Origin: Aradus depressus
Taxonomy: Eukaryota > Arthropoda > Insecta > Hemiptera > Aradidae
Direction: 5' to 3'
DNA: 64,000 nucleotides
Assembly (NCBI GenBank): GCA_963662175.1
Contig: OY759217.1
Coordinates: 13,146,562 to 13,210,561, forward strand
Each line of letters opens with the position of its first letter. Position 1 is the first letter of the stretch. Under the pieces are notes generated by a model. That model had not been told where the DNA came from. It made no database searches and was given only the letters and a program-made list of their open reading frames with translations. This document shows, piece after piece, positions 1-10,800 of this stretch. The position numbers and the translations under genes are program-made.

Positions 1-352
1 ATGCTTTTCATTACATTTAGAGCGCGACGTGGTGGCCGAGCTGAGAACTAAAACCGGGACATTTAACCTTAAGTATATGTGCATAAATTCAGCAGACATT
101 TTGATGCATAACAGAGGAAACCGCTGAACGAAGGGAAAACATTTTTCTCTAATTTAAATAAATTATTATTAAAGTGTTTTTTTAGGCTTCTCTGAATAAT
201 AGTTTATATTATGTAATAAAATATATAATTATGTATTATATCATTATTATTTAAAAAAAAAACTTTTTTATGTTTTTAAAGATAGTTATATCTATATAAA
301 TATATAAAATGTAATGTCTGTATTTTTGTGTTTTATAGACTCCTAAACTTCG

Positions 353-2790
353 GGCCCACCGGCATATTGGTGGAGTGACACCATCGCAGCTCTACGCAAT
401 GAATGCCACTCCGTCAGGCGCCAGTACCAAAGGGCAAGGAAAAGGAATGGGGGTAGCGCGGAAGTGCTCCGGCAAAGGTTCGCCGAGGCCAGGCGAAACC
501 TGCGCAAGGAGATTCAGAAGAGCAAGAGAACCTGCTGGACGGAGCTGTGTGCCGAGTTGAACGCAGACCCATGGGGTAGGGCCTACAAGATTGTGACCAA
601 GAAGCTCCACAAGAGCCAGCCAAAGATGAAGCCAGGGGAGGTCCAGAACATCGTGGAATGCCTCTTCCCCTGCAGCGGCGTGGCAACATTAGAGGTGGAT
701 GAAGGCGGGCGAAACGACATCCCCCCTGTCACAAGAGAGGAAATTGAAAGAGCCTGTCGACACGTCGGTGCCAACAAGGCACCCGGGCTGGATAGAATCC
801 CAAACCGAGCCCTGAAAGCAGCAATGAAGGCCAGGCCAATGGTCTTCGCTGACGTGTACGATAAGTGTTTGAGAGCGGGGGTTTTCCTTGGTCGATGGAA
901 AAGGCAACGTCTTGTCCTGATCCCGAAGCCGGGAAAGCCCCCAGGTGATCCCTCGGCATACAGACCCCTCTGCCTCCTTGATAAAGCGGGGAAGGTGCTG
1001 GAAGGCATCATCCACGAGAGGTTGCGCGAGCATGTGGAGGCCGGCCTAACCGACAATCAGTACGGGTTTCGACCAGGGAGGTCAACAACAGATGCAGTGG
1101 AAGAGGTGAAGAATCTGGTGTGTGCAGCAATAACCGGGACGCTAAGGAACCGGAAGCACTGCCTTATGGTCACGTTGGACATCAGCAATGCGTTCAACTC
1201 GGCTCGGTGGGACAAGATCTGGGAGAGCCTCTTACGGGACTTCAAGATCCCCAGGTACCTGATGAAGATCATCAGGAACTACCTAAGCGAGAGGATGCTG
1301 TTCGCGGACACCACTGACGGAACCAGGGAATTCAAGGTCACTACAGGAGTTCCACAAGGGTCAGTCCTTGGCCCCACACTGTGGAACATCCTGTACAATG
1401 GCTTGCTGAGCCTGCCAATGCCAGAAGACCTTACCTTGGTGGCGTATGCTGAAGATGTAGGGATCGTCATAGTGGCTGATGATCTGGAAAACCTGGAACG
1501 CAAATTCCAGGCTGCCATGGAGCGGATACACCATTGGATGAGCTCTGTGGGCCTTTCCCTGGCCATCCACAAGACGGATGCAGTACTCTTCACCGGGAGG
1601 AAGGCCAGAACCAACATGTCACTGACCTTCCAGGGTTATACCATCGAGACCCAACCGGCAATCAGGTACCTGGGAGTAATGCTGGATCAGAGGCTCACTT
1701 TTAGGGAGCACCTCAGATACGTGGGAGCGAAGGCCGCCAGGACATCGGCGGCGATTTTGAGAATTCTGCCCAACGTCGGTGGCCCTAGGCAGAGCAGGAG
1801 AAGACTGCAGGCAGGAGTCAGCACATCCATCCTTCTCTGCACGGGGCCCCGACATGGGCAGATGCAACGAGGATTCCCTCATACCTGAGGCTGATCGCCC
1901 CCGCTCACAGGCGAAGCGCACTGAGAGTCGCATGCGCCTACCGGACAGTTTCTGGCGACGCTGCCTATGTAATTGCTGGGCTGCCCCCCATTGACCTACT
2001 GGCACGGGAGCGTACGCGACACTTCAAAAGGAAACAAGACCCGGTTCAGGTGGAAGAGGTGGTGCAGCGCTTCGACCGCAGGGGAAACCGGGTCTTCTAT
2101 CAGGACGCGGGGGCCAGCCCTGGTACAGCAGAGCCAGAGAGGGCCAGGACAGTTAGGGAGTGGCAGGAAGAATGGGACAAGTCCACAAAGGGACGGTGGA
2201 CCCATCGGCTCATCCCTCGAGTCGAGCCTTGGCTCACCAGGAAGCATGGGGAGGTGAATTACCACCTCACCCAGGTACTCACGGGACACGGTGGGTTCCG
2301 GGGGTACCTCCACAAAATCGGGGCAGCAACAACACCAGACTGCCCCGCGTGTCTTGGTGAGACGGAGTCGGCGGAGCATGTCCTCCTCAAATGCCCCAGA
2401 TTTGAGGAGGGAAGGAAAAATCTGGAGTGCAGCATGGGCGCCCCACTGACTGCTACCAGTTACGTGGACGCTATGCTGCGCTCCCAGGAGTCGTGGGATG
2501 AAGGCTGCGATTTTGCAGCGCTCATCATGGGCGGGTTGGCCCTTCAGGAGAGGGCTGACAAGGAACAGTAGCGGTAATAAAACAGAAGAAGGGGCGTTAC
2601 CAGCCACCCTTCCGCGAAGTAATGACAGATCGTCAGTTCCGCGGAAGGGAATCAGGATCGGCAAGGAGGGGGTTTAGTGGGTATGGTGATGGTGAATCGT
2701 CTCGAGTCCCACACTATCCAGGGCTACCTTCCCTGGATGTGCGTCACAGCATTTCCCCCTCCAATGCAAAAAAAAAAAAAAAAAAAAAAA
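353..2790 (+). mobile_element. R1-clade non-LTR retrotransposon (LINE), 5'-truncated, with poly(A) and perfect 16-bp target duplication
   Basis: The 16-mer agactcctaaacttcg occurs at 337-352 and again at 2791-2806, right after a poly(A) run, so this is one insertion. The coding part runs from the left border (reads PAYWW, then a helical linker) through reverse transcriptase: NKAPGLD, GFRPGRSTTDAV, LDISNAFNS, GVPQGSVLGPTLWN, and the catalytic box as YAED instead of YADD. A one-base frameshift near 1841 moves the frame. The second part (to the stop at 2571) contains AYRTVSGDAAYVIAGLPPIDL, an R1-type signature, and the C-terminal CPAC-x8-H-x4-C zinc knuckle. Frameshift plus catalytic change mean it is dead. 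It sits in the NEK gene territory, in sense orientation opposite to the kinase. Confidence 0.93.
464..2571 (+). pseudogene. R1-type LINE ORF2 (endonuclease lost, reverse transcriptase and zinc knuckle), frameshifted
   Basis: First open segment 464-1888, second 1843-2571 in the next frame; the shift is close to 1841. The apurinic endonuclease domain that normally precedes the RT is missing through 5' truncation. The RT core is otherwise well kept. The YADD-to-YAED change replaces the first catalytic aspartate by glutamate. Confidence 0.9.
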
Positions 2791-2806
2791 AGACTCCTAA
2801 ACTTCG

Positions 2807-3779
2807 ATCATGTTCAGCAATTAAGTTCGTCGAGTCACCGAGGAGGTTTAGAACATAGTTTTATCCCACTCACGCACCCACCCCTGCATTATCTGCATTC
2901 TCTCATGGAACTAAAACTATTACACGAATTGGCGTAAATTGTTTTGTATTGAATTCTATGGAGCACAGAAAGTGTTTGAGACTTCGTTTTACCTTAACCT
3001 TACCATGTGAATATCAAGAAAGTCGTGTATGCAACGGTACGTTTACATCTGACAGTTATTACGTGAAATCCACTCTCGAACCCACACAGAACGTTTTTTC
3101 TTTCTCTTTGACATCAGAATTATCACACACGCCGCGATTTTGCGTTTCGATGCTTTCATCATGAAGCAGACGACCACAACAACAACAGGCACATTTGTAT
3201 CTCGCGATTTCTGTCTGACATCATGCAACATCAGATGTAAACGCACATTCAAGGGTCGTACATTTATTCCAAATTTTAGCATTTCGGGAACTGTCATACA
3301 CTTATATCCATGATATAAATTTCTAGTAATTTTTATCTGATGTAAACAGTAAAGCGATTTTCTGTCCGACATTTGACATATATTTCCGGAGAGAAGTGTC
3401 AGATGTAAACATACCTTAACACGTATAAAAAATACATTTACATCTTTTTTTGTTTTGGAATAAAATGTCGTTTCAGTACCTATTACAATTTTTTTTTCGT
3501 AATGTTTCTTTTTGAAAATTTACATTCTACAAGTAATAACTTTTCATCTATATATATGTATATAATTGTCTTTTCCGAAACAAAAATAATACGATTGTTA
3601 TCGAATTGACAATTCATTGTTTATAGAAATGTCAGATGTTTGTTTATACTAAACGTCTCATAACTAACTTCACTTTTAATTCTCTATGAATAAACTTAAA
3701 CAAAACAAAGATTAATTACAAAAATAGCCATTGCAACGCATGCGCGGGTTTAGCTAGTTTTATTATAAGGATTTATTAT
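2807..3779. other. noncoding region downstream of visible NEK exons, with a weak inverted repeat
   Basis: AT-rich. acgtttacatctgaca near 3040 and its inverse tgtcagatgtaaac near 3398 suggest an old fold-back element. The 3' exon(s) of the NEK gene were looked for here and not seen. Confidence 0.4.
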
Positions 3780-4170
3780 GAGGAGGGAAGGAAAAATCTG
3801 GAGTGCAGCATGGGCGCCCCGCTGACTGCTACCAGTTACGTGGACGCTATGCTGCGCTCCCAGGAGTCGTGGGATGAAGGCTGCGATTTTGCAGCGCTCA
3901 TCATGGGCGGGTTGGCCCTTCAGGAGAGGGCTGACAAGGAACAGTAGCGGTAATAAAACAGAAGAAGTGGCGTTACCAGCCACCCTTCCTCCCTTCCGCG
4001 AAGTAATGACAGACCGTCAGTTCCGCGGAAGGGAATCAGGATCGGCAAGGAGGGGGTTTTAGTGGGTATGGTGATGGTGAACCGTCTCGAGTCCCACACT
4101 ATCCAGGGCTACCTTCCCTGGATGTGCGTCACAGCATTTCCCCCTCCAATGCAAAAAAAAAAAAAAAAAA
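3780..4170 (+). mobile_element. second, severely 5'-truncated copy of the same R1-type LINE
   Basis: Matches 2404-2790 of the first copy almost base for base, including its stop region, 3' UTR and poly(A). Differences are a short duplication (ctccctt) in the UTR and a few substitutions. Possible short target duplication: attataag occurs about 10 bases before the left end and directly after the poly(A). The near-identity says both insertions are recent. Confidence 0.9.
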
Positions 4171-4377
4171 TTATAAGAAATTGGTCATTCTTTTATAATG
4201 GTGATAGGAAATTTTTATTATTATTGTTATTGATTTATAGAGTGGTTTAATAAAGTTAGTAAATTAACTGTAGTTAATTTAACAGTCTTTAATATTATCA
4301 CTAATGTTTTATCAAGTAGGTAGATATAATCTTACAACATTATTGATTAATTATCTTCCGTCGAATGCTTGGCTCTA

Positions 4378-4622
4378 GTTAGTTAGTTATTACGACTCAT
4401 GTCCGGGCTTTACTACGAGGTCATATCGCCTACTACCAGAGAGCTCTTTTGTCACTCTGGTTGACAAGAGTCCGACTCTACTGTGGGAGTTCTAAATTTT
4501 GCCTACCGTAAATTTTTATTCACCTAGAGAAGGAGTCTTTAACGAGTACCTAACATCGTACATGCTCGGGACCATCGCTTAACGCCCCATCCGAAGTACG
4601 GTCGTGCTTAAGTTTATTTTAC
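4378..4622 (-). mobile_element. tRNA-headed SINE (family 1), 5' part missing
   Basis: Family 1 layout, read 5' to 3': tRNA head (A box TAGCTCAGTGGTA, B box GGGTTCGAAACCC), a body with cacgccgtccttcggatggg, a 3' part with gtgacgaaagagcgctctgg, and the tail gcccgggcatgagtcataa plus short repeats. About 345 bp when complete. This copy holds the body and tail only. Confidence 0.85.
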
Positions 4623-4653
4623 ACTGAAACTTACAAAAATAGGATCTGCTTAC

Positions 4654-4856
4654 CTCGTAGAGAAGACAGCCGAGTGACCAAATGTCACTACTAAAGGTGT
4701 AGGGAAGTTCATGGAGTCTCTCCGGGGACATGTAGTACGGAGTGCCGACCAGGGACTGTACAGCGAGGGTACTGACGGAGAAATAACGGGAGAGTCCCAG
4801 GTCGCCAAGCTTCACGATCCCACCCTGGCTAACGAACACATTTGCGGGCTTGATAT
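4654..4856 (-). CDS. NEK6/7-type kinase, third visible exon (activation segment)
   Basis: Acceptor ATATTGCAG, donor TACGAG|GTAAGC; 203 bp. It begins with two bases that complete the catalytic Asp and reads DIKPANVFVSQGG, KLGDLGLSRYF, SLVGTPYYMSPERLHE and SDIWSLGCLLYE. The next exon should encode the MAALQSPFYG-like segment and the rest of the C-lobe. I searched 1-4653 on the minus strand and saw nothing like it. Confidence 0.93.
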
Positions 4857-7800
4857 CTGCAATATACAATGGGAAATAGAAGATATACACAATTTGGGAA
4901 ATTCGAGAATGTTCTGAATATGACTTTTATGCTAAAGACATATTGGCGGAAGAGTGGACCTTCAAGCCCAGATATCATCAATCTAAAAAAAAGGGCGGAG
5001 AAGAAAGTGCTCTTACTGATACAAATTCTGAGCAAATGTCTTGAAGATAAAACGGATTCATTCGTATCATACTTTAGAGAATAGAAACACAATTTTTTTT
5101 CTAGAATAGGATTCTTTCCATGCTGATCATGAGAAGGATGACTTCAAAATTACGAACGAAGATGTGAGGTCAGGTCTAATATGGAAAAATGAGCAAATTG
5201 AAAAAATACTATGACCAAGAGAAATATATGGTTCTTCCAAAAGTTCTGTCGTTTTTTTTATAAAGGAATGTTTATTTTGATTGTCTTTGTTATGATTCTA
5301 ATTCCAATGCGACCTTTGCTAATTTAAACAGCATTGTTTACTATCCGTGAAAACAGTATAATATATTAATCCAGTCACTGCTAGATGTTCAAACGAATTT
5401 ATTAAAATGTTTTTAATTGAAATGCGAATTCGGTCGATTTTACTTTATCAGTTTAAACTCGGCTTAAAAGCTACTGTGGCCGCTCGAAAAATATGCTCCG
5501 TGTTCGGTGAGAAGGCTGTTTCTGAGCGTGCTCAATTTTGGTTTTCCAAATTTCGTCAAGACGACGAAACGCTCGAAGACGAGGCTCGTCCTGGAAGACC
5601 GAAGAACAGCAAGTTTGGGAATTAATAGAGTCGGATACACGTCAAACATGTTCGGAAATAGATAACAGAGTTGATATGTCGGAAACAACAGCCTGGAGAT
5701 ACCTACATCAAATGGGAAAAATAAAAAAGCTTGACAAATGGGTCCCTCACAAGTTATCGGATGCCAATAAGATGATTCGATTACCAACATCTTCATCTCT
5801 AGCTTCTCGATAAAAAAATTATCCATTTTTAGACAGAATAATCACTTGTGATGAAAAATTAGTGTTATACAATAATTTTAGGCGGTGTTATCAATGGCTC
5901 TCAGCTGATGAAGAACCAAAAAAAATTTCCGAAACCTGATCTTCACCCGAAAAAGGTTGTTTTCTGGACAGGCAAAGGCGTCGTGCACTGAGCTCCTATG
6001 CCAGGGGCAAACCGTCACTGCAGAGGTCTACTGCACGATATTAGACCGCTGTCAGTCTAAACTTAAAATATTCGATCCAGGACTAGTGAAAAGAAAAGTA
6101 CCCTTCGGGACAATGCTCGGCCACATGCGGTAAGGTTGACCAGGGATACATTGATAGAGATTGGATGGGAAACTTTACTCCACCCGCCATATTCCCCAGA
6201 CCTATCCCCCCACTAATTATCACCTTTTCAGATCTCTGGACAATAGCCTTAGGCAGAAATGTTTTGATAACAGGCAAAGCCTAGAAACGGAGTTAAATAA
6301 GGCAAAAAAAATATACACGAAACAAATTAAAGTGGTCAATTAATTTCTTTTATCGGTTGATTGGTTTTTATTATTTAAAAAAAGAACATTAAAGTCAAAC
6401 AATACGTAGTTTGAGTTTTATATATTTTATACTGATAAGACTAGAGACTGATCAACTGCATTTCATTACTGAAGAAGCCATGAGACTTTTAAGTTTATTT
6501 CCATTTTTCTGTCTTCTTATTAACATCAAGTCTGGTAAATGTTCATTATTATTATTTGTTGGAGTTAGTTGGTTATTGTTACTCATGCCCGGGCTTTAAC
6601 TACAAGATCATATTGCCTACTACCAGAGCGCTCATTCGTCACTCTGGTGAACATGAGCCCGACTCAACTACCTACCATAGTAGAGTCATCGAGTAGAGTC
6701 CATTGCTTAACGTCCCAGATGAAATGAACTAAACTCTTCTACCAGGTTTCGAACCTATGATCTTGGGCTCAATATTTACGTATATTTTGTAACCAGTTCA
6801 GGAAATACTGTCAACTAATTCTAATTACCTATATGCATTCGGCAAAATGTAATATTAACATGCAGTTGTCTTCTCACCCCTCCACTCCTCCGTTAACTTA
6901 AAGTGCATTTTACTTAATAAAAAAAAAAGTGCAGTTGAATCATTGGCATTGCACTTCCCCAAAGCAAATTAACCAACTAAGTTTCCGTTTAGGTAGCTAA
7001 GTGGTATGCGTGCATGACATCTGAGCTCTAGATCGTGGTTCGAAACCCGACCGAGGCCCTTAGTTTATTTTATCTGGAAGATAAAAAAAACCTCAAGCAC
7101 GCCGTCCTTCGGATGGGACGTTAAGCGACGGACGTCCGGAGCCTGTACGCAGTCAGGTACTCGTTAAAGACCCCTTCCCTAGGTGAATAAAAATTTAGGG
7201 TAGACAAAATTTAGGACTCCCAAAGTAGAGTCGGACTCATGACCACCAGAGTGACGTAAAAGCGAACGATCTTAAGTTAATTGTGATTTTTTTCGGTACA
7301 CAATGTTTTCAGACGAATCAACTTTCACCAATATTGGATTAGTAAATAGGCATAATATGCATTACTGGAGTGCAGAAAATCCTCGCTGGTTTCGTAAAAT
7401 GAATAAACAGCATCCATGTTCAGTTAATGTATGGGCTGGAATCTTCAATGACAAAGTAATTGGTCCCTTTTTTATCGACGGAAATTTAAATGGTCAGAAA
7501 TATCAAGACTTTCTTAATAGGGATTTACCTTGAGCAATTTTCCGGAACAACTTCGATAAATGTATTGAAGTTGCAGGACATCAGTTGGAACATTTACTAC
7601 AATAAAATGCATTTATTAAGTTTAATATTGGTCTAACAAAGAAATGTCTCATTTAATCTCCCTTTAATTTTCCCCAGGAATCTAAGAAATTAGGTTGAAC
7701 GTAATTTTTTTTTTTTTTTTTTTTTTAATTCATAAAAAACGTTAAACATTTCATTTGTTTAAAAATTAAATTACAGCAAATAATGCGTTCAATTCTACTC

Positions 7801-10800
7801 TATATTTTTTGTCTCAAGCTTTTTTTTTTGTTGAGAAAATCATTATTTTTCGAGTTATTTACCTGGGTCAAGATAAAATGAACACTCTGTGTGTATATGT
7901 ATATATATTATGACTCAATAAATAAAACAAACTTATTTTTTGAAATATTGTCTATTCCACTAAAGATATTTATAAAACTACCGGCCTCACACCATCGTCA
8001 GGTCTAGTTATGAACTAAGTTAGTTTGCACAATATGTCCGCCTTCCTCAACTTAGAAGATATTATGACTCATGTCCGGGCTTTAACTCCGAGATCATATC
8101 GCCTACTACCAGAGCGCTCTTTCATCACTCTGGTGTACATAAGCCCTACACTACTCTGGAAGTCCTAATTTTGCCTACCTAGGTTTATTGAGCTAGGGTA
8201 GGTAACGTTAAAGGTCTTTAACGAGTACCTGAAATCCTACAGGCTCGGGGCAGGGTTTCGAACCTGCTATCTTGAGCTCAGTAGGGGAGCACGATACCTA
8301 TCTGATCTTCCAGCGCTGAATGCTGTATATATTTTAAAAGGATCTATGCGACTATATATAAATTTTCCCAAATACTTGATTGCAGAGGAGCAATGTCGAC
8401 AATTCGGAGATCAACTAACCTACTGCCTTGACGGATATAAATGTTGTCCCTCCGGCTTTACCTGTTGTCCGTACGGTAACGACTGCTGTGACGACGACCG
8501 AAGGTGCTGCTGTTCAGTATTCAGATCAGGGTAAGTATATATGTATTATACATAATATGTATATAAATACGATATATTATATCGTAATTAATTAACTAGA
8601 CTGATTTTTGAATTGAGCATAGCTAAGTGGTATGCGTGGCTGCTTACTAAGCTCAAGGTTGTGGGTTGTATCTGGGAGATAAAAAAAACCTTAAGCACGC
8701 CGTCCTTTGGATGGGACGTTCAGCGATGGTCCAGAGCTTGTACGATGTCAGATACTCGTTAAAGACTCGTTCTGTTTCTCGCTAAAAAAGTCATTAGTAC
8801 TGGAAATTCAGAATTTATTAATTAGTATTGGGTACATTCTAATGTTTTATAATTAAATAAATGTATTTAAGTATAAAACATCACACAATGGCCATATATA
8901 CCTAGTCCTGTCATAAATACTGTTACTAAAGTTGGACTTAGATTAAATCCTTGGGTATTGTTTACATAGGCCTCACCTATATCAGATTGTTTACTTTGCA
9001 CATCAGGCTAATAATCCCAATTAGTTTGTATTTTTCTTTCGCTCAGTTAACATGGAGTGGGGTGATAAAGAAAACTGGATTGCCGTGCTCGCCTTATACA
9101 AAGTTGGAAAATCTAACTCAGAGATTTTCAGCACTTTAGAACCTTTGGGTATCAGCCGTATGTTCGTATACTCCACTATAAATCTTTACAATGAGACCCT
9201 ATCTGTATGTGACATACCTCGATTAGGCCGTCTCAGTACTGTGAGAACGGATAATGCAGTGAGAGCAGTGGTTGCTCGAATCAGGAGAAATCCTATCCGG
9301 GAACAAAAAATCATGTCTCGGGAAAAGGGAATCTCTGTCAGATCGATGTCTCGCATAATAAAAAGTGACCTCAGGATGGGTGCATTCCGAAGGATGAGAG
9401 GACAAAGGCTGACCGCTTCCCTAAAAAAAATTTGGGTGGAGAGATCAACAGTGCTCTTTTGTCGTTACGCCAATGGTCTCCATCGGAAAATTTTGTTCAG
9501 AGATGAGAACATTTTTACAATTGAAGATAAATATAATAATCCTCTTTTGACCAAGTAAAATTAGCATTAAAATAACATGATGCCATTTTTGTTCTAGCGG
9601 TGTGGCGATGCCTGCGTATGTCCAAGAATTTGAAGAACAATGTACGATATAACCCGAATCAAGAATCCTTCCAAGACAAAAATCTCAATTAAATTGTGAA
9701 CTTCCAAAAGAGGATTTATCCGTTCTTGGGCGAATTATACTCTTTTGTCCTGCAGGCTTCTCTTTATAATGTACGTCAAGAAGGGAACAAATCCTTTTTA
9801 TTCTGAATACATTATTCTATTTAACTTTTGGGAAATTCATTTTTTTTTCATCTTTTTAACACAATGAAGCAACATTTGACTACTAGCGAATTATTAAAAT
9901 TCGATTTATACAAAGACGTACATGACTTTGAACTTAGTTTATATGTGCAAAATTAAAAAATTTAACTGGTTGAGAAGGAACGCTATTTTTTGTTTCCAGA
10001 AAAAATCAGAAAAATCAATCACAGCGCAAATCTCGGATGTTCTTCCCTTTTTGAAATTGACGAGTCAATGATATATACTTTTTATTCTTCACATATTCGG
10101 TTTGGTCTTTTATGGTCCTATAGCCCCCCCCCCCCCCCCCCCCCCCCCCCGGAAATAGCCTTAGGGAATATAATATTTGGATTGTAAAGTTATTTCAAAG
10201 ATAACAAAAGTTATATAATGTTATTAAAGCAGTGAACGAAAGCAACATCGAAAAATGGTAAGCACATATAAGCACTGTGAAGAAATATCTAAAATAAAAT
10301 TATAGATGATGTGGCCATAATAGCCATTTTTTTTATACCAACCACGTTTTTACAAACCATCCTCCCCCCTCTGAAATTCATTTCATAGTACGTATAAGAA
10401 AGTCTTATGGAAGTTATGGCATCAGCGGAATTCTTTATTTTATAAATTCTGTGTAATTCTGAGAGTGACTTTCTTACACGCAGTAATGCCAGAATGAAAT
10501 GAATCTGAGAGGACGAAGTACAGGGGAAGTTATGTAATTGATCAATTTCAACAAAATTTCAAGTTTTCCGACCTCCTGATTCCAAGTGTGTCTGTGAATT
10601 CAAAGCCCTGTAAGGACGAAACCTATTAATTTTCATGAAGAGGGGTTCAATTGAAATATTATAATAACTGCCGATGTAATGTATGATCGACACAAAATTT
10701 AGTTTGAGGATTCAGAAACTACTCTGTATGTCAAATATTCAGTTTTAGCCCAAACGGTCGTATGGCACTGGAGGGAGAGCGAAAACGTAATTGATTACTT

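Noticed and set aside
1279..1617. Minus-strand ORFs within 414-2664
   Set aside because: Shadows of the GC-rich LINE coding strand.
9990..10187. Proline-rich small protein
   Set aside because: The prolines come from a poly(C) run in noncoding DNA.
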